From the NCBI RefSeq assembly GCF_010731615.1, contig NZ_AP022618.1:2914001-2978000 (forward strand): a stretch of DNA of 64,000 nucleotides, read 5' to 3'. Below are positions 23,628-33,325 of the stretch, in pieces. Both the position numbers and the translations under genes were made by a program. The stretch's first letter is position 1. Each line of letters begins with the position of its first letter. The notes below the pieces were generated by a model. The model did not search any database, had not been told where the DNA came from, and was given only the letters and a program-made list of their open reading frames with translations. This DNA is from Mycolicibacterium insubricum. Lineage in GTDB: Bacteria > Actinomycetota > Actinomycetes > Mycobacteriales > Mycobacteriaceae.

Positions 23628-24122
23628 TCAGGATGCCTTGAAATCGTCGGGCGAGACGCTGTCGAGGAACTCCTTGAACTTCTCCACCTCGTCCTCGCGG
23701 ACCGGGCCGGAGCCCTCCTCGTCGGACTCGTCGGGGATGAACAGCCCGGCCTCGGCCAGCACCGCCTCCTCGACGTAGATCGGCACCCCGACGCGCAGCG
23801 CGATCGCCACCGAGTCCGACGGCCGCGCCGAGACGGTGATGTCCCGGTCGAAGACCAGATCGGCGTAGAAAGTGCCCTCCTGCAGATCGACGATCCGCAC
23901 CTCTTTGAGCGAATGCCCCAGGGCCGCAATCAGATCCCGGATCAGGTCGTGGGTCAGCGGCCGCGCCGGCTCGACGCCCTGCTGTTCCAGCGCGATCGCC
24001 GCGGCCTCCGACTGGCCGATCCAGATCGGCAGATAACGATCACCGTCGGACTCGCGCAGCAGCAGTACGGGCTGGTTCTGCGGCTGCTCGACACGGATGC
24101 CCACGACCTGAACTTCGCCCAT
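23628..24122 (-). CDS. Bifunctional nuclease domain protein (DUF151, Rv1829-like)
   Basis: 164 residues with the DUF151/BFN pattern: GEVQVVGIRVEQPQNQPVLLL at the start, YLPIWIGQSEAAAIAL near residue 37, RPLTHDLIRDLI near 60 and ITVSARPSDSVAIALRVGVPIYV near 110. The acidic C-terminus is rich in Asp and Glu. Plant members have DNase and RNase activity; the role in mycobacteria is unclear. ATG 24122 follows GGAGGG, so the longer in-frame start at 24203 is rejected. Confidence 0.9.
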   Translation of the reverse strand: MGEVQVVGIRVEQPQNQPVLLLRESDGDRYLPIWIGQSEAAAIALEQQGVEPARPLTHDLIRDLIAALGHSLKEVRIVDLQEGTFYADLVFDRDITVSARPSDSVAIALRVGVPIYVEEAVLAEAGLFIPDESDEEGSGPVREDEVEKFKEFLDSVSPDDFKAS

Positions 24123-24169
24123 CAGTGCCCTCCGTACCGCAACGAATCCTGTCCCCACCCAGAGTAATA

Positions 24170-24266
24170 GCTCAGGTGGTTTCCACGCTCCGCCCCTCGC
24201 CAAACTACGGCTCGGGTGCGTCGCTCAGGTGGTTTCCACGCTCCGCCCCTCGCCAAACTACGGCTC
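24170..24266. repeat. 53-bp tandem repeat downstream of the second MerR gene
   Basis: A 44-bp sequence starting GCTCAGGTGG occurs at 24170-24213 and again, identical, at 24223-24266, separated by 9 bp. The right copy includes two bases of the stop codon of the MerR gene at 24265. The repeat follows the gene's 3' end in its sense direction, as with the 85-bp and 21-bp repeats elsewhere in the window. Confidence 0.9.
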
Positions 24267-25005
24267 AGCGCTGACCGAGGTCGCGCACCGCCGACTTGAT
24301 CAGCGAGGTGTGCAGCGTGATGGCCAGCGCGGCCACCTCGCGGGCCAGATCGTCGGCCCGGTCCCGCGCCCCGGCCTTGTCAGAGTTGACCAGCGGCCCG
24401 GCGATCTGGGCGATCAGGTCCGACTGCCGGTCGGCGGCGGAGCGGAACGCCCGCAGATGCCTCGGCTCTACCCCGTGCCCGGCCAGCGCGTGGGCGCACT
24501 GCAGGATCACCACGGCGTGCTCGTCGAACAGCACCGACCCGGCGCTCTTGAAGATCGGGGTGATCACCCCGGCCCGCAACAGTGCGGTCAGCAGATCTTC
24601 GGCCGGTCCGCGGGCGATGCCCGACTCCTCGATCAGCGCCTCCCGGCTGAACCGCACCACCCGGGTCGGTGCCGACGGTGCGGCGCCGACGAGTTTCGGG
24701 GTGCCGTAGCTGCCCGAGGATTCCGGCAGCTCCCCGTCGGGCAGGGCGTCGAGCTGGGCCTTGATGACCTTCAACGGCAGGTACTGGTCGCGCTGGGCGG
24801 TGAGGATGAACCGCAGCCGCGCGCAGTCGTAGGCGGTGTACTGCCGGTACCCCGAAGCGGTGCGCGCGGGCGTCACCAGCCCCTCGGCCTCCAGATAGCG
24901 GAGCTTGGAGATCGAAATGTCGTCGGGGAAGTCCGGGCGCAGCTCCTCCAGAACGGCGCCGATCGACATCCCCGACGGCTCCGGGGCAGCGGCAGCCGTC
25001 GCCAC
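24265..25005 (-). CDS. MerR-family transcriptional regulator (Rv1828-like)
   Basis: 246 residues. The winged helix is at residues ~10-85 ([47 protein letters not shown]). A long helical C-terminal region follows, with a second winged-helix-like fold (~120-190: [21 protein letters not shown]), as seen in Rv1828. No Cys-based metal site. GTG 25005 overlaps the garA stop (TAGTG), so the two are co-transcribed and coupled. Confidence 0.92.
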   Translation of the reverse strand: MATAAAAPEPSGMSIGAVLEELRPDFPDDISISKLRYLEAEGLVTPARTASGYRQYTAYDCARLRFILTAQRDQYLPLKVIKAQLDALPDGELPESSGSYGTPKLVGAAPSAPTRVVRFSREALIEESGIARGPAEDLLTALLRAGVITPIFKSAGSVLFDEHAVVILQCAHALAGHGVEPRHLRAFRSAADRQSDLIAQIAGPLVNSDKAGARDRADDLAREVAALAITLHTSLIKSAVRDLGQR

Positions 25006-25442
25006 TAGTCCGTCTTGGGTCCGGTCAGGAACACCAGCCGGAACTTGCCGATCTGCACCTCGTCACCGTTGGACAGCGTCGCCGAGTCCACGGGTTCCCG
25101 GTTGACGTAGGTGCCGTTGAGGCTGCCCACGTCGACGACCTGGAACTCGCCCCCGGCCAGCCGGAACTCGGCGTGCCGACGGCTGACGGTGACGTCGTCG
25201 AGAAAGATGTCGCTGTCGGGGTGGCGGCCGGCGGCGGTGGTGGGCTGGTCCAGCAGGAAACGGGAGCCGGCGTTGGGGCCGCGCTTGACGACCAGCAGCG
25301 CCGAGCCGGTGGGCAGGCCTTCGACACCGGAGACCGCGCTCTCGGCGCCCGTGCTCGCCGGGGCGTCCAACTCGTTGAGAAATTCCTGCCGGAAGACCGA
25401 GGTCGTCTCGACCGAAACCTCGTCGCTGTCGTTGTCCGTCAC
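25005..25442 (-). CDS. garA: GarA, FHA-domain regulator of TCA/glutamate metabolism
   Basis: 145 residues: a flexible N-terminal tail with the phospho-acceptor motif ETTS (T13/T14) followed by VFRQEF, then an FHA domain (~50-140: [37 protein letters not shown]). In mycobacteria PknB or PknG phosphorylates the ETTS threonines. The FHA domain then binds its own tail, releasing alpha-ketoglutarate decarboxylase and glutamate dehydrogenase. GTG 25442 with AGGAG upstream is preferred to the longer frame. It lies between gcvH and a MerR gene, as in M. tuberculosis. Confidence 0.95.
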   Translation of the reverse strand: MTDNDSDEVSVETTSVFRQEFLNELDAPASTGAESAVSGVEGLPTGSALLVVKRGPNAGSRFLLDQPTTAAGRHPDSDIFLDDVTVSRRHAEFRLAGGEFQVVDVGSLNGTYVNREPVDSATLSNGDEVQIGKFRLVFLTGPKTD

Positions 25443-25590
25443 ACGCTGCTCCTGTCTGGATGCTGTGGCGTTATCGCCGTGTCTCGCGCCGTCAACCCTC
25501 CCACCCCGAACGTTACCGTGCGGTGGGCGCCGAGCGGGCCCACTCGCCGGAAACTCCGGTGGTGCCAAGTTGATTGGCTTGCGGCAAACC

Positions 25591-25986
25591 CTACTCCGTG
25601 AGGGTCGCCCGGTAGCCGTCGGCGTCGAGCAGCGTAGCGGCAACCTCGGCCAGTGTCTCGTCGGACACCTCGATCTCGATCAGCCAACCGTCCCCGTACG
25701 GGTCAGAATTGACCAGTTCGGGACTGGCCTCCAGGTCGGCGTTGACCGCGAGCACCTTCGCCGTGACCGGGGCGTAGAGGTCCGACACGGACTTGGTCGA
25801 CTCCACTTCGCCGAACGCGTCGCCGGCGCGCAGCGCGGTGCCGGCCTCGGGCAGCTGCACGAACACCACGTCGCCCAGGGCGGCCTGCGCGTAGTCGGTG
25901 ATGCCGACGCGCGCGGTGCCGTCGCCGGTGCGGCGCAGCCATTCGTGCTCGGCGGTGTATTGCAGATCGGCCGGGATGTCGCTCAC
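25591..25986 (-). CDS. gcvH: Glycine cleavage system H protein
   Basis: 131 residues, the normal size. The lipoyl attachment site is K65 in ESTKSVSDL; ADLQYTAEHEWLRR and VGITDYAQAALGDVVFVQLP precede it. It carries the aminomethyl intermediate from GcvP to the T-protein, which is not in this window. GTG 25986 follows GGGAG. It is about 3.2 kb from gcvP on the same strand, with the GarA and MerR genes between. Confidence 0.96.
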   Translation of the reverse strand: MSDIPADLQYTAEHEWLRRTGDGTARVGITDYAQAALGDVVFVQLPEAGTALRAGDAFGEVESTKSVSDLYAPVTAKVLAVNADLEASPELVNSDPYGDGWLIEIEVSDETLAEVAATLLDADGYRATLTE

Positions 25987-26026
25987 TGTTTGTCCGCTCC
26001 CTCGTGGTTTTCGTGGTGGTGCCGGG

Positions 26027-26842
26027 TCACTTGACCGGCTGAGCGTATTGGCGCTGTTTCGGTTGCCGCAAGGCGGTCACGTCGACTCGGGGCGATTGTT
26101 GCACCGTCATCGCACCGCCGACCCGTTCGACACTGTCGGACGCGCCGCCGGGGATGTTCATCGCCGCGGCCAGCGTGGGGGGATCGCCGATCGCCGTGAT
26201 CGAGTACGGCGGGCTGAGCGTCGCGCCGTCGATCTGCAACGCGCCGGGGTTGCCCAGCACCCAGCTGTCGACGCCGATACGCACCGTCGTTGCGCCGGAA
26301 CCGATCTGCATGGTTTCCGCGCCCGCACTGCGCAGCTCGTTGATCACGTCGAGCAGGACCTCCGGGGCCACCCCCTGAGCCGGGTCGGTGACGGTGATGG
26401 TGACGCCGGGTCCGGTGGCCCCGACGGTGCCGGTCATGATCGACAGCGCCGCGAGCCGCGAGCGGGCGTTGTCGATGGCGGCCTGGTCGGAGTTCCCGGA
26501 AGCCTGCAGGGTGCTCAGCGTGCGCTGGAGCTGGGCGATCTCGGCGTTCAGTGCCGCTTCGCGCTGCTGCAGCGAATTCAACAGCACCGCGAGGTCGGCG
26601 GGCCGGGCGGTGTCCAGGGTGTCCCCGGAGCGGGTCTGGCGGACCTGGGTGGCGATGGCCACGCCGAGCAGCACGCACAGCAGCACCGCCAGCGCCCCGA
26701 ACACCCGCCGGCGCGGTGCCCGGGCGGGCTCGGGCGCGTCGGCGTCCCCAGGATCGTCCCCGGGCGGCACGGTCTCGTCCCGGTCCGGTTCGACCCGGTC
26801 GGGATCCTCGTCGCTGCCCTCGACGTCGGCCACGCCCGTCAC
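26027..26842 (-). CDS. DUF881 membrane protein, first copy (Rv1825-like)
   Basis: 271 residues: an acidic cytoplasmic tail, an Arg-rich turn, one transmembrane helix (VFGALAVLLCVLLGVAIAT, ~52-70), a coiled-coil-like segment (LNSLQQREAALNAEIAQLQRTLSTL) and the DUF881 domain (GPGVTITVTDPAQG, INELRSAGAETMQIG, PPYSITAIGDPPTL). Start chosen at GTG 26842, which overlaps the upstream stop as GTGA. DUF881 proteins resemble YlxW/YlxX of Gram-positive division clusters; the role is unknown. Confidence 0.88.
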   Translation of the reverse strand: MTGVADVEGSDEDPDRVEPDRDETVPPGDDPGDADAPEPARAPRRRVFGALAVLLCVLLGVAIATQVRQTRSGDTLDTARPADLAVLLNSLQQREAALNAEIAQLQRTLSTLQASGNSDQAAIDNARSRLAALSIMTGTVGATGPGVTITVTDPAQGVAPEVLLDVINELRSAGAETMQIGSGATTVRIGVDSWVLGNPGALQIDGATLSPPYSITAIGDPPTLAAAMNIPGGASDSVERVGGAMTVQQSPRVDVTALRQPKQRQYAQPVK

Positions 26843-27171
26843 GCCCCGAACAGCCGTCGGCGCAGCGCGGCGGCGTTGCCGAAGATCCGGATGCCGAGCA
26901 CCACGATGATGGCCGTGGTCAGCTGGCTGCCGACGCCCAGCTGGTCGCCGACCCACACGATCAGCGCCGCCACCAGCACGTTGAACACGAAGGACACCAC
27001 GAAGACCTTGGCGTCGAAGATGTGCTCCAGATAGGCGCGCAGGCCGCCGAACACCGCGTCGAGGGCGGCGACGACGGCGATGGGCAGATAGGGCTGGACG
27101 GCGTCGGGCACGTTCGGGTGGAACACCAGCCCGATCACAATCCCGACCACCAGCGCGGCAATACCGGTCAT
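26839..27171 (-). CDS. sbp: DUF1290 small basic membrane protein (Sbp)
   Basis: 110 residues, almost wholly hydrophobic: three helices (residues ~3-17, ~25-45 and ~57-75) and a short one near 85-95, ending in a basic tail (RRRLFGA). FHPNVPDAVQPYLPIAVVAALDAVFGGLRAYLE is the family signature region. Found between two DUF881 genes in many actinobacteria (Rv1823-1825), so the three probably act together at the membrane. Confidence 0.9.
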   Translation of the reverse strand: MTGIAALVVGIVIGLVFHPNVPDAVQPYLPIAVVAALDAVFGGLRAYLEHIFDAKVFVVSFVFNVLVAALIVWVGDQLGVGSQLTTAIIVVLGIRIFGNAAALRRRLFGA

Positions 27172-27202
27172 TGCTGCCCGATCATGTCAGATCCCACCCG
27201 CC

Positions 27203-27244
27203 GATTCACGACGGGAGCGCCCGGATTCACGACGGGAGAGCCCG
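27203..27244. repeat. 21-bp tandem repeat across the stop codon of the DUF881 gene
   Basis: Two 21-bp units (27203-27223 and 27224-27244) differ at one base. The right unit holds the last codons and stop of the 27227-28132 gene; the left unit is a copy lying past the stop. It is the smallest of three such 3'-end duplications in the window. Confidence 0.8.
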
Positions 27245-28132
27245 GGCGAAGGTCACCTCGCGGCCGGTGCCGGCCGGCAGGGTTAGCCCGTCACCGGTGC
27301 TGATGGTCAATCCGGCCTGGTAGGCGCTCTCCAGCTGGCGCAGTCGCAGCATCGCGGGACTGGCCTCGAAGTTGTCCCGCAGGGTGTTCGGCGGACCGAT
27401 GGCATCGACCCGGTACGGGCTGGACACCGGGTGGTTGTCCACCAGGATCGCGCCGCCGGCCTGGCGCATGGTGGCGTTGGGCCCGATCCGAACCCCGCCG
27501 ACGGCGATCGCCTCGGCCCCGGCCGACCACAGCGCGTTGACCACCAGCTGCAGGTCTCGGTCCAGGATGACCTGCCGGCTGCCCGGAACCCGCTGCTTGG
27601 CGGCGTCGGTGAGATCGCGGCCGACGCCGGGGTCGGTGGCTGTCACCGTCAGTCCGGAGCCGATCACCGGTGTGCTTGCAGCGGCCAGGCCGAGCCGGTC
27701 CAGGCCGTCGAGCAAGCCGCGCCCGGTGGCGTCGTCGCGCAGCCGCTGCCGCGACACGCTGTCCACCTCGGCGGCCGCGGCGTCGCGCTGGCGGGTGAGC
27801 GCGGCGTTGCCGGCCTCGCGGCTGCGCACGTTGTCGGCCAGCAGGCGCTGGGCCTCGTTCATGCCCGGCTGCATCAGCCGGGTCTGGGCGATGGCGGCGG
27901 TGAACACCGCGGCCAGCAGCAGCGCCGCCAGCGCACGCCAGGCCAGGTCGGCGACGCGACCGCGCGGCGCCCCGAACCGCTCCCGTCGTCGGGCCATCGC
28001 CGCGTAGCCGGGGTCCAGGTGCTGGGACAGCAGCGACCGCAGCAGTTGGGGCACCGGCAGGCGTTGCGTCCGGGGCGCGCTGCCACCCGCGGCCGCACCG
28101 AAGCCGCCGAGGCTCGGGTCGCGAGTGGTCAT
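27227..28132 (-). CDS. DUF881 membrane protein, second copy (Rv1823-like)
   Basis: 301 residues: a cytoplasmic N-terminus with Arg-rich stretches, one transmembrane helix (AWRALAALLLAAVFTAAIA, ~63-81), a helical stalk and the DUF881 domain (SGLTVTATDPGVG, LVVNALWSAGAEAIAVGGVRIG, PYRVDAIGPPNTLRDNFE). It starts 1 bp past the pgsA2 stop, so it is in the same operon as pgsA2 and sbp. It is paralogous to the gene at 26027 but longer at the N-terminus. Confidence 0.88.
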   Translation of the reverse strand: MTTRDPSLGGFGAAAGGSAPRTQRLPVPQLLRSLLSQHLDPGYAAMARRRERFGAPRGRVADLAWRALAALLLAAVFTAAIAQTRLMQPGMNEAQRLLADNVRSREAGNAALTRQRDAAAAEVDSVSRQRLRDDATGRGLLDGLDRLGLAAASTPVIGSGLTVTATDPGVGRDLTDAAKQRVPGSRQVILDRDLQLVVNALWSAGAEAIAVGGVRIGPNATMRQAGGAILVDNHPVSSPYRVDAIGPPNTLRDNFEASPAMLRLRQLESAYQAGLTISTGDGLTLPAGTGREVTFARALPS

Positions 28133-28133
28133 C

Positions 28134-28718
28134 TCAGTACACCCGCGGCAGCTGCCGGACGATCTGGACGACGGACACCAGGTACACCGCGAACGACCAC
28201 AGGTACATCCAGATGCCCCAGATCAGGAAACCCCACCCGATGGCGCCGACGACGTGTCCGGCCACCGTGTCGTAGGCGCCGAGCAGAATCAGCGGGAACG
28301 CCGACATCAGCGCGAACGTGGCCGCCTTGCCGAGGTAAATCACCGGCAGGGCCGACACCCCGTGCCGCCGGATCAGCGGCAGCAGCGCGGCCAAAATCAG
28401 GTCGCGGCCCATCAGTACCGCGATCACCCACCAGGGCACCAGGTGCGCGACGGCGAACAGCACCGGCACCACGACCATGTAAATCCGGTCGACGGCCGGA
28501 TCCAGCAGCTCCCCCAGCCGCGAATACTGGTTGAGCAGCCGGGCGACCTTGCCGTCCGCCCAGTCCGAGGCACCGGAGAACATCAGCACCGCCGTTGCCC
28601 ACCCGTAAGACTGCTCGCCCAGCAGCAGCCACGCGAACAGCGGGATCAGCGCCAGCCGCAGCACGCTGAGCACATTGGGCACCGTCAGGACGCGATCCTG
28701 CCGCTGCTGGTCGGACAC
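28134..28718 (-). CDS. pgsA2: CDP-alcohol phosphatidyltransferase (PgsA2 type)
   Basis: 194 residues with several transmembrane helices. The family signature D-x2-DG-x2-AR-x8-G-x3-D-x3-D is complete in SDWADGKVARLLNQYSRLGELLDPAVDR (residues ~51-78). The enzyme transfers a phosphatidyl group from CDP-diacylglycerol to an alcohol; its mycobacterial acceptor is not settled (annotated as phosphatidylglycerophosphate synthase or cardiolipin-type synthase). It lies 4 bp downstream of secA2, so the two are co-transcribed. Corresponds to Rv1822. Confidence 0.92.
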   Translation of the reverse strand: MSDQQRQDRVLTVPNVLSVLRLALIPLFAWLLLGEQSYGWATAVLMFSGASDWADGKVARLLNQYSRLGELLDPAVDRIYMVVVPVLFAVAHLVPWWVIAVLMGRDLILAALLPLIRRHGVSALPVIYLGKAATFALMSAFPLILLGAYDTVAGHVVGAIGWGFLIWGIWMYLWSFAVYLVSVVQIVRQLPRVY

Positions 28719-28722
28719 GGGG

Positions 28723-31239
28723 CTAACGGAACACGCCGGGCAGGCTCAGCGCCGACAAGGTGTCGTCCTGCAGCGGATTGTCGTGCACCATGTAGGTCCA
28801 CGTCGAGGTCGGCCGGGCCAGTTTCGACAGGTCCAGGCCCGGGGTCTCCTCGGTGATGTTGGCGGTCTCGAAGGTCTGTTGGGCGGCCTCGATAGCGTCG
28901 GCGGTCAGCGAGGTGAACGCGTCGACGGCCAGCCGGTGGAACTCGTCGAGAGGGTTCTGCCGGCCCAGGGCCCGCAGGTGGATGCTCTCCCGGATGTCGG
29001 CCAGGTACGCCAGGTGATCGGCCCAGCCGCGGTCCAGGTGGTAGAGCATGATCAGCCGGCAGGTGCGCTCCAGTTCGTCCTCGGACATCAGCCGGCCGCT
29101 CTCGTCCTCGGCCTCGGTGGTCTCGGCGTCGGTGTCGAGGTCCTCGTCGAGCTCGTCGTCACCGGGCTCGGCGGTGCCGCGCAGTTCCGCGAACCGTTGC
29201 GGCGCCAGCTTCTCCAGCTCGTCGCGCGCCGCGGTGGTGGACAGCAGCGTGTTGCGCCGATCGACGATGATGGCCCGCTGCTGGGCGATCAGCTGGTTGT
29301 AGCGCCAGGTGTTGGCGTGCACGTCGAGCAACCGGCCCTCGGCCACCCGCTGGGCGTGGTCGATCAGGCCGCTGGCCTTTGCACTGGTGATCCGGCCGTC
29401 CTCGTCGGTGTCCATCGGCAGCTTGGCCCGGTCCAGGTGCGAGGTGACCAGTTCGTCCTCCCAGCTGGAGAAGAACACCGAGGAGCCGGGATCGCCCTGG
29501 CGCCCGGCACGCCCGCGCAGCTGGTTGTCCAGCCGCTGGGTGTGGTGGCGGCCGGTGCCGACGACGTGCAGCCCGCCGAGCTCGACGACGGCGGCCTTGC
29601 GGTCGTCGTCCTCCCCCGCTTCGGAGCCGCCGAGGCGGATGTCGGTGCCGCGGCCGGCCATCTGGGTGGAGACGGTGACGGCGTTCAGGGCGCCGGCCTC
29701 GGCGATCACCGCGGCCTCCTCGGCGTCGTTCTTGGCGTTGAGCACCGTCGCCGGGACGCCGCGGCGGACCAGCTTCTCGAACAGTTCCTCGGATTCCGCG
29801 ACGTCGCGGGTGCCGACGAGCACCGGGCGACCGGTGGCGTGCACCTCGGCGATGTGCTCCAGGATCGCCTCCATCTTGGCGGCGGCGGTGATGTAGACCC
29901 GGTCCGGTTCGTCCTCGCGGATGTTGGGGGTGTTCGGCTCGATCGGCGACACCCCGAGCCGGTAGAACTGGCGCAACTGCTCACCGGCGGCCAGCGCGGT
30001 ACCGGTCATGCCGCACACCCGCGGGTACCGGTTGATCAGCGCCTGGACGGTGATGGTGTCGAGCACCTCGCCGGTGTCGGTGGTCTCGATCCCCTCCTTG
30101 GCCTCGACGGCGGCCTGCAGGCCGTCGGGCCAGCGCTGCAGGGTGGCGATCCGGCCTCGGGAGGCGTTGATCAGCTGCACCTTGCCATCGCGCACGATGT
30201 AGTGCACGTCGCGCTGCAACAGCACGTGGGCGTGCAGGGCGACGTTGACCTCCGTGAGGGTGGTCACCACGTGTTCCTCGGAGTACAGGTCGATGCCGCC
30301 GAGGGTCTTCTCCACCTTCTGCGCGCCGGTCTCGGTCAGGTGGATGTTGCGCCGGTCGTCGTCGGAGTCGTAGTCCACGCCCGGGGTGAGCGTGCCGACC
30401 AACTCGATGATCTCGATGCGGGGCGTCTCCCGGTGCGTGGTGCCGGCCAGCACCAGCGGCACCAGCGCCTCGTCGACCAGCACCGAGTCGGCCTCATCGA
30501 TCAGCGCGACGTCGGGGTTGGGCGAGACCAGGTCGGCGACGTCGGTGACCAGCTGGTCGCGCAGCATGTCGAAGCCGATCTCGTTGACCGAGCCGTAGGT
30601 GACGTCGCACTGGTAGGCCGCGCGGCGCTGTTCGGGGGTGGAGTCCTCCGTGATCCAGCCGACGCTCAGGCCCATCGCCTCCAACAGCGGGCCCATCCAT
30701 TCGGCGTCGCGCCGGGCCAAGTAGTCGTTGACCGAGATGACGTGCACCTTGCGCCCGGCCAGCGCGTAGCCGGCGGCGGCGATCGCGCCGGACAGCGTCT
30801 TGCCCTCACCGGTAGCCATCTCGACGACGTCGCCGGCCAGCATCCGCAGCGCACCCTCGAGCTGGACGTCGAACGGCCGCAGGCCTGTGGCCCGGTCGGC
30901 GGCTTCGCGTGCGATGGCCAGGAACTGCGGGATGTCGGCCGATTCGGCCAGACCCTCCAGGTTCAGCAGGCCCGAGGCCTTGCGCAGCTGGTCGTCGTCG
31001 AGGCCGGCGGCCTTGCCGTCGAACGCGGAGGACGCCTCGACCTCGCCGCGGGAGCGGGCCACGTTGCGGTCCGCGCTGGCACCCAGCAGTTTCCAGAACC
31101 GGCCGCTGACCTTGCCGGACTTGGCCGGGCGGTCCTTCTTGTCGGACTTGGCCGCCGTCGCCGTCTTCGCCTTCTTGTCCGTCTTTTTCGGCTGTTCGGA
31201 CTTGTCGGACGCCTGCACGGGGGCCTCGGAGCTCTTCAC
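28723..31239 (-). CDS. secA2: Accessory Sec translocase ATPase SecA2
   Basis: 838 residues from GTG 31239 (GTG 31242 is also possible). Walker A is MATGEGKT and the DEAD-type motif is [22 protein letters not shown] and [18 protein letters not shown] are helicase motifs V-VI. It lacks the C-terminal zinc/linker extension of housekeeping SecA1. It drives export of a small set of proteins, with SodA and lipoproteins known as substrates in mycobacteria. Unlike M. tuberculosis SecA2, it has a ~45-residue Lys/Ala-rich leader before the conserved [11 protein letters not shown]. Much longer upstream starts are rejected because they overlap the divergent bacA promoter region. Confidence 0.95.
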   Translation of the reverse strand: MKSSEAPVQASDKSEQPKKTDKKAKTATAAKSDKKDRPAKSGKVSGRFWKLLGASADRNVARSRGEVEASSAFDGKAAGLDDDQLRKASGLLNLEGLAESADIPQFLAIAREAADRATGLRPFDVQLEGALRMLAGDVVEMATGEGKTLSGAIAAAGYALAGRKVHVISVNDYLARRDAEWMGPLLEAMGLSVGWITEDSTPEQRRAAYQCDVTYGSVNEIGFDMLRDQLVTDVADLVSPNPDVALIDEADSVLVDEALVPLVLAGTTHRETPRIEIIELVGTLTPGVDYDSDDDRRNIHLTETGAQKVEKTLGGIDLYSEEHVVTTLTEVNVALHAHVLLQRDVHYIVRDGKVQLINASRGRIATLQRWPDGLQAAVEAKEGIETTDTGEVLDTITVQALINRYPRVCGMTGTALAAGEQLRQFYRLGVSPIEPNTPNIREDEPDRVYITAAAKMEAILEHIAEVHATGRPVLVGTRDVAESEELFEKLVRRGVPATVLNAKNDAEEAAVIAEAGALNAVTVSTQMAGRGTDIRLGGSEAGEDDDRKAAVVELGGLHVVGTGRHHTQRLDNQLRGRAGRQGDPGSSVFFSSWEDELVTSHLDRAKLPMDTDEDGRITSAKASGLIDHAQRVAEGRLLDVHANTWRYNQLIAQQRAIIVDRRNTLLSTTAARDELEKLAPQRFAELRGTAEPGDDELDEDLDTDAETTEAEDESGRLMSEDELERTCRLIMLYHLDRGWADHLAYLADIRESIHLRALGRQNPLDEFHRLAVDAFTSLTADAIEAAQQTFETANITEETPGLDLSKLARPTSTWTYMVHDNPLQDDTLSALSLPGVFR

Positions 31240-31390
31240 CACAGCACAACCGTACTTGAGGTTGCGCACGGAACGGCCAGCTAGCTGCGGTAGCTTCGCC
31301 GCAGAAGATCCGGCCGCCCGCGGCCGCAGCGCAGGGCCCGTCGGGCGCCGATCGGCACCGCGGGGACCGTCAAGGCAGGAGAACACACTG

Positions 31391-33325
31391 GTGGGTGGCC
31401 TGGAGCCGTTCGAGTTCGCCATCGAGTGGGCTCAGGCCCCGTTTGACTCGCTCATCTGGATCGCCGAGGCGTGGGCGATCTCGGCGGTGGTGACCCTCGC
31501 GCTGCTGGCACTGATCGGAGTGTTCACCTCCTGGGGCCGGCAGTTCTGGCGGATCACCAGCGGCTACTTCGTCGGGCCGGGCAGCGCCCGGGTGTGGCTG
31601 TGGCTGGCCGTCATCCTGCTGATCGTGATGGCCGGGGTGCGTCTGGATGTGCTGTTCAGCTATCAGAGCAACGACATGTACACCTCGGTGCAGACCGCGG
31701 TGCAGGGCATCGCCGCCGGCGACGACGTGGTCCGGGACTCGGGTATCCGTGGCTTCTACATGTCGCTCGGGGTGATCTTTTCGCTGCTCGCGACGCTGCA
31801 CGTGGCGCGCATCATGCTCGATCTGTTCCTGGTGCAGCGGTTCATGCTGGACTGGCGCGCCTGGCTGACCGACAACCTGACCGAAGACTGGCTCGACGGC
31901 CGGGCCTACTACCGGTCCCGGTTCATCGACGACACCATCGACAACCCCGATCAGCGAATCCAGTCCGATATCGACGTGTTCACCGCCGGCGTCGGCCCGT
32001 TGCCCAACACGCCGAACAAGCTCGCCGAGAATATGCTGCTGTTCGGGGCGATCCAAAATGTCACCAGCGTGATCGCGTTCACCGGCATCCTGTGGCAACT
32101 GTCCGGACCTTTGACACTGTTCGGGGTGACGATTCCTCGGGCCATTTTCTGGGCGGCCTTCGCCTATGTGTTGATCGCCTCGGTCGTCTCGTTCTGGATC
32201 GGCCGCCCGATCATCCGGCTGTCGTTCAACAACGAGAAGTTCAACGCGGCCTTCCGGTATGCGCTGGTCCGGTTGCGCGACGCCGCCGAATCGGTGGCGT
32301 TCTACCGCGGCGAGCGCGCCGAGCACCATCAGCTGCGGATCCGGTTTGCGCCGGTGGTCGCCAACTACAAGCGCTACATCAACCGAATGATGGGCTTTCT
32401 GGGCTGGAACCTGTCGATGAGCCAGGCCATCGTGCCGATCCCCTGGCTGATCCAGGCGCCCCGGCTGTTCCGCGGCGAGATCAAGTTCGGTGACGTCACC
32501 CAGACCGCCTCGGCGTTTGGCGCCATCAACAACGGCCTGTCGTTCTTCCGCAACGCCTACGACGACTTCGCCGGCTGGCGGGCGGCGGTCATCCGTCTGC
32601 ACGGCCTGGTGGTGGCCAACGAGCAGAGCCGGGCGCTGCCCTCACTGGACGTCTACGGCAGCGACGACGGCTCGGTGTCGCTGCTGGACGTGACAGTGCG
32701 AACCCCGGTCGGCGCCGCGCTGATCTCCGCGCTCAACTTGGCTCTGCGTCCCGGCGACACGATGATCATCACCGGCAAGTCCGGGTCCGGGAAGACAACG
32801 TTGCTGCGCAGCCTGGCCCAACTGTGGCCATATGCCACCGGCGCCATGGCCTGCCCCGACCGCGATGACGTGCTGTTCATGTCGCAGCTGCCGTATGTGC
32901 CGCTGGGTGATCTGCGCGCCGTGGTGTCCTACCCGCGAGAACCCGGCGCCGTGTCCGACGAGGCGCTGGAGGCTATGCTGCGGCGGGTTGCGTTGCCGCA
33001 GTTGGCTTCCCGGCTCGACGAGGCGCACGACTGGGCGAAGGTGCTCTCCCCCGGCGAGCAGCAGCGCATCGCGTTCGCCCGGTTGCTGCTGAGCCGGCCC
33101 GCGGTGGTGTTCATGGACGAATCCACCTCCGCACTCGATGAGGGCCTGGAGTACATGCTCTACGACCTGGTCCGCACCGATTTGCCGGACACCATCCTGG
33201 TCAGCGTCAGCCACCGCGACACCGTCGAGCAGCATCACCGCCTGGAGCTGAAGATCCTCGGCGACGGGAACTGGCGTCTGGGCGCGGTCGGCGAGTTCGC
33301 GCCCGCGGCTGACCCTCGCGGTTAG
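31391..33325 (+). CDS. bacA: SbmA/BacA-type ABC transporter (Rv1819c-like)
   Basis: 644 residues: a transmembrane domain of six or more helices (residues ~30-360) fused to an ATPase domain. Walker A is GKSGSGKTT (~463), the signature LSPGEQQR (~554) and Walker B VVFMDES (~577). The M. tuberculosis protein takes up vitamin B12, bleomycin and antimicrobial peptides as a broad hydrophilic importer. GTG 31391 follows AGGAG at about 31376. Divergent from secA2 across a ~150-bp gap. Its stop overlaps the convergent dehydrogenase stop. Confidence 0.95.
   Translation: MGGLEPFEFAIEWAQAPFDSLIWIAEAWAISAVVTLALLALIGVFTSWGRQFWRITSGYFVGPGSARVWLWLAVILLIVMAGVRLDVLFSYQSNDMYTSVQTAVQGIAAGDDVVRDSGIRGFYMSLGVIFSLLATLHVARIMLDLFLVQRFMLDWRAWLTDNLTEDWLDGRAYYRSRFIDDTIDNPDQRIQSDIDVFTAGVGPLPNTPNKLAENMLLFGAIQNVTSVIAFTGILWQLSGPLTLFGVTIPRAIFWAAFAYVLIASVVSFWIGRPIIRLSFNNEKFNAAFRYALVRLRDAAESVAFYRGERAEHHQLRIRFAPVVANYKRYINRMMGFLGWNLSMSQAIVPIPWLIQAPRLFRGEIKFGDVTQTASAFGAINNGLSFFRNAYDDFAGWRAAVIRLHGLVVANEQSRALPSLDVYGSDDGSVSLLDVTVRTPVGAALISALNLALRPGDTMIITGKSGSGKTTLLRSLAQLWPYATGAMACPDRDDVLFMSQLPYVPLGDLRAVVSYPREPGAVSDEALEAMLRRVALPQLASRLDEAHDWAKVLSPGEQQRIAFARLLLSRPAVVFMDESTSALDEGLEYMLYDLVRTDLPDTILVSVSHRDTVEQHHRLELKILGDGNWRLGAVGEFAPAADPRG

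Noticed and set aside
31240..31422. Longer SecA2 N-terminus starting at 31422
   Set aside because: It would extend past the divergent bacA start region and has no similarity to SecA2; GTG 31239/31242 is adequate.
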